Shown in pieces: positions 1 to 8,013 of a stretch of DNA of 64,000 nucleotides. The notes below the pieces were generated by a model. It had not been told where the DNA came from. It saw only the letters and a list, made by a program, of their open reading frames with translations, and did no database searches. This stretch comes from Desulfovibrio piger ATCC 29098. GTDB lineage: Bacteria; Desulfobacterota; Desulfovibrionia; Desulfovibrionales; Desulfovibrionaceae. The stretch spans positions 191,325 through 255,324 of the forward strand of contig NZ_DS996355.1 of assembly GCF_000156375.1 (NCBI RefSeq), given 5' to 3'. Numbering within the stretch: the first letter of the stretch is position 1; each line of letters begins with the position of its first letter. The translations under genes and the position numbers were made by a program.

Positions 1-16
1 AAGTAATGAGCGAAAG

Positions 17-59
17 AAAAGAGGCAGGAAGATGTAGGGACATTTTCCTGCCTCTTTTT
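17..59. terminator. Bidirectional rho-independent terminator
   Basis: A 10-bp GC-rich stem (GAGGCAGGAA at 21-30 pairs with TTCCTGCCTC at 45-54) is preceded by AAAA and followed by TTTTT, so it can stop transcription from either side. It probably ends a plus-strand gene lying left of the window (an in-frame TAA sits at 4-6) and also the minus-strand engB transcript. Confidence 0.8.
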
Positions 60-182
60 ATCAAAGATATTTTGCCGTCCCGTCTGAAAAAGTATCTTTC
101 AGGGGCAGCGTCTTTTGAAGGACTATGGGCCGGGATAACGGATCCCTGTGAGCGGGAGCCGGGGCCAGCCCCCGATGCGGAT

Positions 183-851
183 CTAAGCTTTTTCCTCCGT
201 GGCAGCTGTCGTCCGGGCAAGGGCTTCGGCCAGGGAGGCCGTCACAGGCTGGGCGGCTTCTTCCTCAAGGATGACCGGCGCACAGCCCGAGGCTTCGATA
301 AGGCGCTGCCACAGGGCATCCATACCCATGCGTTTGCTGGAAGAGGTGATGACCGGTTTGACGCCGACGATCTCGCCCCATTCCGCCTGGCGTGCAGCAC
401 GTTCCCGCTGGTTGCACTTGTCGGCCTTGGTGAGGATGGGCAGCAAGGGGAGCCCGCAGGAACGGGCAAAGCCGGCCAGGTCCAGATCCAGCTTTTGGGG
501 GGGCAGGCGGCTGTCCAGAAGCAGGGCCAGAGCCCTCAGGTTCTTGCAGGTGGAAAGATATTTTTCCAGCAGGGTCGCCCAGCTGCGGCGCTCGCTGTGG
601 CTGGCCCGGGCATAGCCGTAGCCCGGCAGGTCCACCAGGAAGAAGTTGTGGGGCTGCACCCGATAAAAATTGATGGAGCGCGTCTTGCCTGGCGTGGCGC
701 TGACCTTGGCCAGCTTTTTGCGCACGGCCAGGGCATTGATGAGCGAGGACTTGCCCACGTTGGAACGGCCGGCCAGGGCCACCTGGGCTTCGGGGACATC
801 CAAGAGTTGCTGGAGGGTGTAGACGGTGCTTTCTAGGGTAAGCGTCGGCAT
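183..851 (-). CDS. engB: Ribosome-biogenesis GTPase EngB/YsxC
   Basis: TRAFAC-class GTPase required for late assembly of the 50S ribosomal subunit; cytoplasmic. The G1 P-loop reads GRSNVGKSSLINAL near residues 28-41, followed by a G2-region threonine (TPGKT), the G3 DLPGYG and the G4 TKAD, all as expected for EngB. At about 222 residues it is slightly longer than the usual 195-210, owing to a short acidic/alanine-rich C-terminal tail. I chose the ATG at 851 (MPTLTLES); an upstream in-frame ATG at 869 would add six residues. It is divergent from efp across a 138-bp promoter region. A bidirectional terminator lies about 125 bp downstream. Confidence 0.93.
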   Translation of the reverse strand: MPTLTLESTVYTLQQLLDVPEAQVALAGRSNVGKSSLINALAVRKKLAKVSATPGKTRSINFYRVQPHNFFLVDLPGYGYARASHSERRSWATLLEKYLSTCKNLRALALLLDSRLPPQKLDLDLAGFARSCGLPLLPILTKADKCNQRERAARQAEWGEIVGVKPVITSSSKRMGMDALWQRLIEASGCAPVILEEEAAQPVTASLAEALARTTAATEEKA

Positions 852-872
852 GGTGTGGACCTCAGGCACAGC

Positions 873-901
873 TTGACAGTAAGGGGTATTTTCACAATAA
901 T
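873..901 (+). promoter_or_regulatory. Sigma-70-type promoter for efp
   Basis: TTGACA at 873-878 and AATAAT at 896-901 are separated by exactly 17 bp and match the sigma-70 consensus in 11 of 12 positions. It lies about 90 bp upstream of the efp start, pointing rightward. The predicted leader is short and has no obvious structure. Confidence 0.7.
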
Positions 902-989
902 CCGCAATTCACTAAGCGTATACTAGCCGTAGCGCGTTTTTTTTGCAAATGGCCGAACAAAGGCCACGCGCACGGCAGCAGGAGGAAGA

Positions 990-1547
990 ATGTATTCGAC
1001 GACTGATTTTCGCAAGGGCCTCAAGATCGAGGTGGAAGGCATCCCCTACGAAATTGTTGACTTCCAGCACTTCAAGCCCGGCAAGGGCGGTGCCATGGTC
1101 CGCACCAAGCTGCGCAACATTCTGACGGGACGCATCCAGGACATCACCTTCCGCTCCGGCGAAAAGGTGGGCAAGCCCGACATGGAGACCCGCGACATGC
1201 AGTTCCTGTATCGTCAGGACGACGAGCTGATCTTCATGGATATGACCACCTACGAACAGCTCCAGGTGTCCACCTCCACCACCGGTGGCAAGGAAGGCTT
1301 CCTCAAGGACGGTCAGGAATGCCGCGTGCTGCTGTACAAGGGCAATCCTCTGGATATCGACATCCCCCTGAGCCTGGTGCTCGAAGTGGTGGAGACCGAA
1401 CCCGGCGCCAAGGGCGACACCGTGAGCAACGTGACCAAGCCCGCCAAGCTGGAGACCGGTATCGTGGTGCAGGTGCCCATCTTCGTGAACGAAGGTGACC
1501 GCATCAAGGTCGATACCCGTACCAAGGAATACCTGGGCCGCGAATAG
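990..1547 (+). CDS. efp: Translation elongation factor P
   Basis: EF-P binds between the ribosomal P and E sites and relieves stalling at consecutive prolines. The 185-residue length and three-domain beta-barrel layout are typical. The domain I tip loop is visible as KPGKGGA at residues 29-35, with Lys32 at the position that other bacteria modify (Lys34 in E. coli). The C-terminal part carries the domain III segment [17 protein letters not shown]. The start ATG has a strong GGAGGA at 981-986. No modification enzyme (EpmA/EpmB, EarP) is encoded in this window. ftsK follows immediately in the same direction. Confidence 0.97.
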   Translation: MYSTTDFRKGLKIEVEGIPYEIVDFQHFKPGKGGAMVRTKLRNILTGRIQDITFRSGEKVGKPDMETRDMQFLYRQDDELIFMDMTTYEQLQVSTSTTGGKEGFLKDGQECRVLLYKGNPLDIDIPLSLVLEVVETEPGAKGDTVSNVTKPAKLETGIVVQVPIFVNEGDRIKVDTRTKEYLGRE

Positions 1548-4125
1548 GCCTTTTTGCAAGATACGCGAGGGTAGACATACGGACGCACGCAAGTTCAGCC
1601 GCGAACTTTTTGGGCTTTTCCTGCTTTTCTGGGCACTGTTGATGTTGCTCAGTGTGGTGACTTTCAGCGCCAATGACCCCAGCCTCAACCATGTGGTCAG
1701 CAAACAGGCCGAAGTCAGCAACCAGGCGGGACTTTTTGGTGCCTATACTGCCGGCTTCCTCAATGATGTTTTTGGCATAGGCGCCTATATCTGGCCTCTG
1801 GTCTTCGGAGCCCTGGGCGCGTCCTGTGTCTCCCCCGCGTATACCATCAGCTGGTGGCGCTGGTGCGGCCTTTTTTTGCTGACTATCTGCCTGCTGGTCG
1901 TGGGGGCCGCATGGGATCTGTCCCTTGGTGATATCGCCGGTGGCGGGATGATCGGCGGCACCCTCCATTCCAATTCCAGCTACTACCTGAGCCCCGGGGG
2001 CTCGGGGCTGGTCTGGTTCTTCATTTTTCTGGTCGGCGTGCAACTGACCTTCAATTTTTCCTGGGTCTCTGTGGGGGCGCTGTGCGTGGCCCGCATCCGG
2101 GAACGCATCCTGCAGAAAAAACAGGATGAAGAGCACAAGCCCGAGATCGTCACCCACGGTCAGGAGCTTGCCTCCCTTCCTTTCCATAAGCGCATCCTCG
2201 CCGGGCTGAAGCAGAAAAAGCCGGGCAAGGGATCCGATTTCTGGCGGGCCCTGCGCGACAAGCTGGGCAATATCCGTCCGGCCAAGGATCCCATGCCGGA
2301 AATCTATCCTGTGGAGCCCGATGAGGCTGTCCAGCCCGCCGCACCCGCCGTTCACGCCACGGAGCAGGCGCCTGTTGCCGCCCCTGTCTCCGGGCCTGAT
2401 GACGATGATGACTTTTTTGCTCCGGCAGCTCCCCGTCCGGTCATCGTCGAGACGCCTTCCGTCATCCCGGCCGGGGAGGACGGCCCTGATGCCGGTGCGA
2501 CTGCTGCGGAAGCGGAAGAGGCTCCGGCACAGGAAGGCCACAAGCAGACTGCCACGTCCGCCTCGATGGAAGCGGTTCCTGCAAAGCAGGATACTGTGGC
2601 CCCCAAGGCCGCAGCTGGGACTCCCGCAGCTCCTGCGGCGCCTGCTTCCCGGCCGACGACGCCTGCCGCACAGGAAAAGCGTCCTCGTGCTCCCATTCCT
2701 TTGCCCAGTCTCGATCTGTTGAGCCTGCCTTCCAAAGATGCCCCCCGCGTCCGCCGCGAGGATCTGGAAGCTCGCGGCAAAGCTTTGATGGAATGCCTGA
2801 AGGATTTCGATATCCAGAGCGAGCTTGTCCGCATCACGCCCGGGCCTGTGGTCACCATGTACGAGGTGCGCCCGGCCCCCGGTATCCGCGTCAACCGCAT
2901 CGCCAATCTCAGCGATGATCTGGCCCTGGCCCTCAAGGCCATTGCCGTGCGCATCCAGGCCCCGATCCCCGGGTCCGATACCGTGGGTATCGAGATCCCC
3001 AATGATGACCGGGAGATCGTGAACTTCAGGGAGCTGGCCTCGTCGGAAGATTTCCGCAAGGGGTGCGGGCCCCTGACCATGATCCTGGGCAAGGACATCG
3101 CCGGTCGTCCCTTTATGGCGGACCTGACCAGGATGCCGCATCTGCTGGTGGCCGGTGCCACCGGTGCGGGCAAGAGCGTTTGCCTCAATGGTATCCTGCT
3201 CAGCCTGCTGTACCGCACGCAGCCTGAAGAGATGCGCCTGCTCCTGGTGGACCCCAAACGCATCGAAATGGCCATGTACGCCGATGAGCCCCACCTGATC
3301 CATCCTGTGGTGACGGAGATGAGCGAAGCCAAGAACGCTCTTGACTGGGCCGTGCATGAAATGGATCAGCGTTATGAGGCCATGGCCCGCATGGGCGTAC
3401 GCAACGTGGCCTCTTACAACCAGCGCCTGGCCAGCTACAACGGTCAGCTCCCGCCGGATCTGGCGGATCTGGAGCCCTTGCCCTATCTGGTCATCGTCAT
3501 CGACGAGCTGGCCGACCTGATGATGACGGCCGCCCGCGAAGTGGAGACCAGCATCGTGCGTCTGGCCCAGCTGGCCCGTGCCGCCGGCATCCATATGATC
3601 CTGGCCACCCAGCGTCCCAGCGTGGATGTGGTGACCGGCCTGATCAAGGCCAACTTCCCCTGCCGCATCTCGTTCCAGGTCACGTCGCGGCATGATTCGC
3701 GTACCATCCTGGACCAGGCTGGCGCCGAGCATCTTCTGGGCCGCGGCGATATGCTGTTCAAACCCAGCGGCGGTCGCTTGCAGCGTTTGCACGGCCCCTT
3801 CCTGAGCGATGAGGAAGTGCAGAACGTCGTCGGCTACTGGAAGCACCACCTTGTGCCCAGCTATAAGGTCAGCTTTGCGGACTGGAACGCTGACGGTGCC
3901 GTTGGTGGCAATGGTGGCGGCAGCGGAGCGGGGGACGTGGCTTCGGACCCCCTGTATGCCGAGGTCCAGGCTTTTGTGACCGAACAGGGCAGGGTGTCCA
4001 TTTCCCTGATCCAGCGGCGCTTCAAGATCGGCTTCAACAGGGCCGCCAATATGGTGGAACAGCTGGAAGCCGACGGTATCATTGGCCCTGCCGACGGCAG
4101 CAAGCCGCGAGCCGTGGTCAAATAG
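1495..4125 (+). CDS. ftsK: DNA translocase FtsK
   Basis: Divisome-anchored, ATP-driven DNA pump that clears chromosome termini from the septum. About four N-terminal membrane segments lie within residues 35-200. They are followed by a Pro/Ala/Glu-rich linker (about 270-420) and the RecA-like motor, with Walker A GATGAGKS near 554-561 and Walker [12 protein letters not shown] near 665-675. The C-terminal winged-helix gamma domain, which reads DNA polarity sequences, covers the last 60 residues. The start is uncertain. The coordinate given is a GTG inside efp (53-nt overlap). No ATG, GTG or TTG occurs between the efp stop and the first membrane helix, although an ACG at 1579 sits 7 nt after GAGGG. 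The family call is secure; only the first 30 residues are in doubt. Confidence 0.93.
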   Translation: MTASRSIPVPRNTWAANRPFCKIREGRHTDARKFSRELFGLFLLFWALLMLLSVVTFSANDPSLNHVVSKQAEVSNQAGLFGAYTAGFLNDVFGIGAYIWPLVFGALGASCVSPAYTISWWRWCGLFLLTICLLVVGAAWDLSLGDIAGGGMIGGTLHSNSSYYLSPGGSGLVWFFIFLVGVQLTFNFSWVSVGALCVARIRERILQKKQDEEHKPEIVTHGQELASLPFHKRILAGLKQKKPGKGSDFWRALRDKLGNIRPAKDPMPEIYPVEPDEAVQPAAPAVHATEQAPVAAPVSGPDDDDDFFAPAAPRPVIVETPSVIPAGEDGPDAGATAAEAEEAPAQEGHKQTATSASMEAVPAKQDTVAPKAAAGTPAAPAAPASRPTTPAAQEKRPRAPIPLPSLDLLSLPSKDAPRVRREDLEARGKALMECLKDFDIQSELVRITPGPVVTMYEVRPAPGIRVNRIANLSDDLALALKAIAVRIQAPIPGSDTVGIEIPNDDREIVNFRELASSEDFRKGCGPLTMILGKDIAGRPFMADLTRMPHLLVAGATGAGKSVCLNGILLSLLYRTQPEEMRLLLVDPKRIEMAMYADEPHLIHPVVTEMSEAKNALDWAVHEMDQRYEAMARMGVRNVASYNQRLASYNGQLPPDLADLEPLPYLVIVIDELADLMMTAAREVETSIVRLAQLARAAGIHMILATQRPSVDVVTGLIKANFPCRISFQVTSRHDSRTILDQAGAEHLLGRGDMLFKPSGGRLQRLHGPFLSDEEVQNVVGYWKHHLVPSYKVSFADWNADGAVGGNGGGSGAGDVASDPLYAEVQAFVTEQGRVSISLIQRRFKIGFNRAANMVEQLEADGIIGPADGSKPRAVVK

Positions 4126-4134
4126 GAGGTAACA

Positions 4135-4806
4135 ATGCGCATGATCAAATCTCTGGTGCTTGGTGCCGTATCCCTGCTGGCGCTTGCCTCATGGGCGCAG
4201 GCCGCCGACCTCGTGGGGGATCTCAAGCAGCGTTATGACACTTTGCAGTCCTTTTCCGCCGAGTTTGAGCAAAAGCTCACCCATAAGGAAAGCGGGGCTG
4301 TAGAGACCCGTTACGGGACCCTGCACTTCAAAAAGCCCTTGCTCATCCGCTGGGAAACGAAAAAGCCCATCAAGGAGACCCTGGTGGTCACGGGCAAAGA
4401 GATCTGGGATTACATCCCGGACGAGGAAGTGGCCTACCGCTATCCTCACGATCTGGTGCAGGATTCCCGCAGCATCATCCAGGTGCTGACCGGTCAGGCC
4501 GCGTTGAGCAAGGATTTTGATATCAAGGAAGAAGGCACGGAGAACGGGATGCGGAAGATCCGTCTGTATCCCAAAGACCCGACGCCTCAGATGGTCGAAG
4601 CCCTGATCTGGGTCGATGCCCAGACCTTTATCCGTCGCGTGGATCTGGTGGATTTTTACGGTAACCATAACGACGTGAATTTCATCAAGTTCATTCCGGA
4701 CGTCATGCTGGGGAGCGGCACATTCCAGTTCACGCCGCCCAAGGGCGTAGATGTGGAAGACCGCACCGACAAAGCCAAGGTGCAGGAACGCGAGCTTTTC
4801 AAGTAG
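4135..4806 (+). CDS. lolA: Outer-membrane lipoprotein carrier protein LolA
   Basis: Periplasmic chaperone that ferries lipoproteins from the LolCDE exporter to the outer membrane, which implies a Gram-negative envelope. A Sec signal peptide covers residues 1-23 (cleavage after SWAQA), leaving a mature protein of about 200 residues, the normal size. The opening DLKQRYDTLQSFSAEFEQ and the central YGTLHFKKPLLIRWE strand are characteristic LolA features. AGGAGG lies 5 nt before the ATG. It starts 9 bp after ftsK and is probably co-transcribed with it; a strong terminator follows. Confidence 0.92.
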   Translation: MRMIKSLVLGAVSLLALASWAQAADLVGDLKQRYDTLQSFSAEFEQKLTHKESGAVETRYGTLHFKKPLLIRWETKKPIKETLVVTGKEIWDYIPDEEVAYRYPHDLVQDSRSIIQVLTGQAALSKDFDIKEEGTENGMRKIRLYPKDPTPQMVEALIWVDAQTFIRRVDLVDFYGNHNDVNFIKFIPDVMLGSGTFQFTPPKGVDVEDRTDKAKVQERELFK

Positions 4807-4834
4807 CGAACGCATCGTGCGAAGCGAACAAAAA

Positions 4835-4860
4835 AGGCCCCGTTTTCCGGGGCTTTTTTT
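4835..4860 (+). terminator. Rho-independent terminator after lolA
   Basis: GGCCCCG and CGGGGC arms around a TTTTC loop are followed by seven T residues, 30 bp after the lolA stop. It closes the efp-ftsK-lolA unit. Confidence 0.85.
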
Positions 4861-4861
4861 G

Positions 4862-5267
4862 TGTTTTCTCTTCCCCTGTGCCGGCTGCGTACAGGCTTTT
4901 TGTCCGGGCTGCAGGTCGCAGGAGCAGCACAAGCCCTGGATACGCGCGGGGCTTGAGGATCTCTGTCCGTTCCGGAGCAGGCCGTGGGCGGAAGCACGAT
5001 GTTCGCGATGGACGTTTGGCGCACTTGGCGTCCCTGCCTCTCTCCGGTCGGGCGCCTGTCCCCTGCCTTGACAAAGGCTGCGGAGCACGGGCATTATCCC
5101 CATGATGGGGCATTCTCTGACCCGGCGGACATGCGGTCCGCAGACGATGGACGCGCGCGACAGCCGGTGGTCAGGCTGTGCACGAAAGAGCATGCCCGGA
5201 TTCACGACGAGACCGTTTCGTCCGTATGCGGTGCGCCGTGGCAAAGAGCAGACAAAGGAGTATTCAT
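4862..5267. other. 406-bp intergenic region, no supported gene
   Basis: Short open frames here on both strands lack a recognisable product and a good ribosome-binding site. The only signal I can support is the promoter at 5068-5097 for the downstream hypothetical gene. The stretch before it shows no clear structure. Confidence 0.5.
5068..5097 (+). promoter_or_regulatory. Sigma-70-type promoter upstream of 5268 gene
   Basis: A perfect TTGACA at 5068-5073 is followed after 18 bp by CATTAT at 5092-5097 (4 of 6 matches). The resulting leader would be about 165 nt. Confidence 0.5.
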
Positions 5268-5696
5268 ATGTCCGCTGACTGGAGCAAGGGCGTTGAGGAA
5301 CTGTTGCAAGCCTGGCAGAGCGATCCCCTGAATGCCCGCGCGGCCTTCCTGGCGTATCGTGACTATCTGGCGGGTCTGGAAAACGTCTCGCTGGAATTCA
5401 AGGCCCGTCCGGGCGTCAGCTATTCGCTGCGTGCGCGTAATGCCGCCCAGAAACAGCGTGAGCTGTTCGTCCTGGTGGACGTGGTGGATGACGAACCGGA
5501 AAGCCGCTGGCTGTCGGTCTGCTTCTATGCCGACATGATCCAGGATCCCGACGAGCTGGGCGATTATGTGCCGGCCGGTCTCATGGGCGAGGATGCCTGC
5601 TGCTTCAATCTGGATGAAGACGACGATGCCATGCGTGCCTACATCGCTGACCGCATCGCCGAAGCTGCCCGCAGTGCGGCAGAGGGCAAGGAGTAG
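5268..5696 (+). CDS. Conserved hypothetical, acidic 142-residue protein
   Basis: I do not recognise a named family. The protein is soluble and markedly acidic, with a DEDDDAM run near residue 120 and a C-terminal alanine/glutamate helix. The middle contains a probable beta-strand segment (RELFVLVDVVDDEP). There is no signal peptide or membrane segment. The start was placed at the ATG preceded by AAAGGAG with 7-nt spacing; an upstream extension to 5178 has no ribosome-binding site. It is 6 bp from the exonuclease gene in the same direction, so they are probably co-transcribed from the promoter at 5068. Confidence 0.75.
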   Translation: MSADWSKGVEELLQAWQSDPLNARAAFLAYRDYLAGLENVSLEFKARPGVSYSLRARNAAQKQRELFVLVDVVDDEPESRWLSVCFYADMIQDPDELGDYVPAGLMGEDACCFNLDEDDDAMRAYIADRIAEAARSAAEGKE

Positions 5697-5702
5697 CCCC
5701 GT

Positions 5703-6224
5703 ATGATGACAGGCCGGTATGTGGCCCTTGATTTTGAAACTTCCGGCTATGCGGCCCACAGCGCGTGCGCTGTGGGCCTTTGCCGCATCGAGGATGGCGC
5801 GGTGACGGACAGCTTTTACAGCCTGATCCGTCCGCCGTCCTCCCGCGTTTTGTTCACCCATGTGCATGGCCTGACCTGGCCCCTGCTGAAAGATGCCCCC
5901 ACCTTCACGGAAGTGTGGCCGCAGCTGGCGGCCTTCATGGAGGGCAGCCGTGCGATCCTGGCCCACAATGCCGGGTTTGACCGCAGGGTGCTGCACGCAT
6001 CCTGTCAGGCTCTGGGCCTTGTGCAGCCGCAGTTGCCGTTTTTATGTACGCTCAAGGGGGCACGGCGTAGCCTGCCGCTGGCATCACGGGCGCTGGACAG
6101 CGTTTGCGACTACTTCGGCATCCCGCTGGATCACCATCACGCCGGCTCCGACGCCCGGGCCTGCGCAGAGATCTATTTGCGTCTGCATGCGTTGGGCGTC
6201 ACGGATGGTCAGATGAAATTGTGA
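5703..6224 (+). CDS. DnaQ/RNase T-type 3'-5' exonuclease
   Basis: DEDDh-superfamily exonuclease, 173 residues, a stand-alone domain without a polymerase or helicase fusion. Exo I is ALDFETSG near residues 8-15 (Asp and Glu metal ligands). Exo II is LAHNAGFD near 86-93. Exo III is HHAGSDARA near 146-154, with the catalytic His and Asp. Such free domains act in DNA proofreading, repair or RNA trimming; the substrate cannot be told from sequence. It follows the acidic hypothetical by 6 bp, and a terminator lies 25 bp downstream. Confidence 0.85.
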   Translation: MMTGRYVALDFETSGYAAHSACAVGLCRIEDGAVTDSFYSLIRPPSSRVLFTHVHGLTWPLLKDAPTFTEVWPQLAAFMEGSRAILAHNAGFDRRVLHASCQALGLVQPQLPFLCTLKGARRSLPLASRALDSVCDYFGIPLDHHHAGSDARACAEIYLRLHALGVTDGQMKL

Positions 6225-6246
6225 TGGCTGCCCGGCAGCACAGACA

Positions 6247-6277
6247 GGAGGCATCCCCGGGATGGCCTCCTTTTTTT
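6247..6277 (+). terminator. Rho-independent terminator after exonuclease gene
   Basis: GGAGGCAT and GATGGCCTCC arms form an imperfect hairpin around CCCC, followed by seven T residues at 6271-6277. Confidence 0.75.
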
Positions 6278-6360
6278 ATGGCTGAAGAATGGCGAACGGG
6301 ACCCGGGCGGATGAGGAAAGCCGCCCGATTATATGGAAAGACAACGAGCTGGGAGGATAT

Positions 6361-6816
6361 ATGGATATCGTCCATGTCCGTAGCCATAAAAAAGCCTGGT
6401 TGCCGCTCTTGCTCGTAGGGGATGAGAGCGAGGCCATGATAGACCGTTATCTGGACCGCGGGGAGCTGTTCGTCCTTCATGACCCCGATGCCCGGGGGCT
6501 GTGCGTCGTGACCCGGGAGAGCGAGGGCGTGGCGGAGATCAAGAACCTGGCCGTGGCGGCCCCTTGGCGCAGACGCGGTTACGGCAAGGCGCTGATAGAA
6601 TTTGTCTGTGCGCGCTATGCCTCGTCCTGCCATAGTTTGCAGCTGGGGACAGGGGAAGTCCCTTCGACGCTGGCATTTTACCGTGCCTGTGGTTTTGTGC
6701 CGTTTGACCGCATCCCTGACTTCTTTACCCGCAACTACCCCCAGCCCATCGTGGAAGAGGGCATTCTCTTGCGTGATATGGTGTACCTGCGGCGCCGGCT
6801 GTCTGCCGGGAGATGA
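6361..6816 (+). CDS. GNAT-family N-acetyltransferase
   Basis: GCN5-related acetyltransferase, 151 residues, transferring an acetyl group from acetyl-CoA to an unidentified amine. Motif A is clear: a beta-strand (AEIKNLAV) followed by the pyrophosphate-binding RRRGYGKALIEF (Arg-x-x-Gly-x-Gly) around residues 69-80. Motif B contains STLAFYRACGF, the usual tyrosine-bearing helix near the active site. The chosen ATG follows GGGAGG by 4 nt; a longer reading from 6289 has no ribosome-binding site. It is monocistronic, with nothing around it that suggests a substrate. Confidence 0.85.
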   Translation: MDIVHVRSHKKAWLPLLLVGDESEAMIDRYLDRGELFVLHDPDARGLCVVTRESEGVAEIKNLAVAAPWRRRGYGKALIEFVCARYASSCHSLQLGTGEVPSTLAFYRACGFVPFDRIPDFFTRNYPQPIVEEGILLRDMVYLRRRLSAGR

Positions 6817-6891
6817 GGCTGACAGCGTGGAGCCGCCCCGGGAAGAAATGTGTGTCATTTTTTTGAATGATTTGCGCGGAGTTATTCTGAA

Positions 6892-6908
6892 AAGATATTT
6901 AATATCTT
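6892..6908. promoter_or_regulatory. Perfect inverted repeat upstream of the sigma-54 promoter
   Basis: AAGATAT-TTA-ATATCTT is a perfect 7-bp palindrome with a 3-bp spacer, 22 bp upstream of the -24 element, in a locally AT-rich patch. Sigma-54 promoters need an upstream activator site, so this is a candidate operator or enhancer site. The binding protein is unknown. Confidence 0.5.
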
Positions 6909-6930
6909 GTAATCAATGATTATTTGCAAA

Positions 6931-6946
6931 TGGCATCCTCTTTGCT
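6931..6946 (+). promoter_or_regulatory. Sigma-54 (RpoN) promoter for the FliF/FliG-like pair
   Basis: TGGCATCCTCTTTGCT matches the TGGCAYR-N4-TTGCW consensus at every position but one, with the invariant GG and GC correctly spaced. The start site would fall near 6957, giving a leader of about 30 nt before the GTG at 6988. RpoN control is typical of flagellar genes in this bacterial group. Confidence 0.75.
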
Positions 6947-6987
6947 AGCTATATGTGGATACAGCTATCCATGGGGGAATTTTGGCA

Positions 6988-8013
6988 GTGTCAGGCAGCA
7001 GCATCCAGGAGCGCCACAAGGGCACAGGACGTACACGGCAGGCCGTATTGGCGGCGGTCGCGTTCGTGTCTCTGCTGCTGGCCGCGTTGATGGGCGGCTT
7101 ATCCTTGCGGGGAACGGGCGGATGCGGTGGCAAGGAAAGTGCCGTCGCCCTTCGTCATGAGCAGGAGACGCTGCTGGCCCGGCAGCTGGAACAGTTTTCC
7201 TGCATCCGCCAGGTGAAGGTACAGCTTGCCCCTCAAAGCTGGCAGCCCGGAGCGGTCATCGTCCTGGAGCCTTCACGGCCGGAAGCCATGCCGGATGCGG
7301 CGGCACTGGACAGGATGCTGGATGTCCTGGCCCTGGTACCGGACGGCCCGGACAAACGCCATGTCCTGGTCTTCGATACGGAAGGACGGCGCCTGTATCC
7401 TGATCGGGATACGGACGAGACGGCCCGCCGGGAACAGGAAATGGCGCTGGAGCGCCAAGCTCTGCGGGTCCTGCGGCCCCTGCTGGCAGACAACGGAAGG
7501 ACAGAGGTCCTCGTCAGTCTGGATGGAACGGGCAAGGAAAAATCCCGGGCAATGGGGCGCCGTACGGTCGCGGTCTTGCTGGAGGAAAATGTCGTTCCGG
7601 AGACGGTACGCCCGTATCTTGAGAGCCTGCTGGGGCAGGCCTGTGCGCTGGAGGAGGAGAGGGGCGATACGCTGCGGATCTGTTTCCTGCCTGCCCGGCG
7701 GGATGTGGCTGTACTGCGGGGCGTGGCCCTGGCTTTTGCCGTGCTGGCTTTGGCCAGCATGGCCGCGTTCTTTTGGACGCGTCGCCGCTTTGCTGTCGCC
7801 TCTGTTTCTGCCGGGATGCCGGTGGAGGGCAGTATGCCGGTTGAGGCTGGTGCGGACAGCGGAGCGCCGGATACCGTGGACTGTCTGCGTCAGCAGGTGG
7901 AGGCCCGTATCCGTGAGCATCCCGGGCATGGTGCGGCCTTGCTGCGCCACTGGCTGGCGCAGGAAGATGGCATAGCGGAAGGGACAGCAGGAGGACAGGG
8001 ATCATGCAACTGA
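6988..8013 (+). CDS. Shortened FliF-like MS-ring protein
   Basis: FliF forms the flagellar MS ring in the inner membrane. This homologue has about 341 residues against roughly 530 for normal FliF. TM1 is near residues 18-40. It is followed by a ring-building segment in which a helix ending LEQFSCIRQVKVQLAP leads to AVIVLEP, the RBM2 signature. A second short domain ends at the charged loop before TM2 (about 242-263). The tail near 299-328 contains LLRHWLAQED, resembling the C-terminal FliG-binding helix of FliF. RBM1 and the beta-collar insertion of RBM3 appear to be absent. The GTG start follows GGGGGA by 9 nt. Its stop overlaps the FliG-like start by 10 nt, the same order as in flagellar operons. 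Confidence 0.72.
   Translation: MSGSSIQERHKGTGRTRQAVLAAVAFVSLLLAALMGGLSLRGTGGCGGKESAVALRHEQETLLARQLEQFSCIRQVKVQLAPQSWQPGAVIVLEPSRPEAMPDAAALDRMLDVLALVPDGPDKRHVLVFDTEGRRLYPDRDTDETARREQEMALERQALRVLRPLLADNGRTEVLVSLDGTGKEKSRAMGRRTVAVLLEENVVPETVRPYLESLLGQACALEEERGDTLRICFLPARRDVAVLRGVALAFAVLALASMAAFFWTRRRFAVASVSAGMPVEGSMPVEAGADSGAPDTVDCLRQQVEARIREHPGHGAALLRHWLAQEDGIAEGTAGGQGSCN

Noticed and set aside
1504..3849. 781-codon open frame antisense to ftsK
   Set aside because: It mirrors codon bias in a GC-rich gene, has no ribosome-binding site and gives a low-complexity His/Gly/Arg-rich protein with no motif.
6988..8013. Type III secretion ring lipoprotein SctJ instead of FliF
   Set aside because: There is no lipobox cysteine, a second membrane helix and a FliG-binding-like tail are present, and the next gene is FliG-like.
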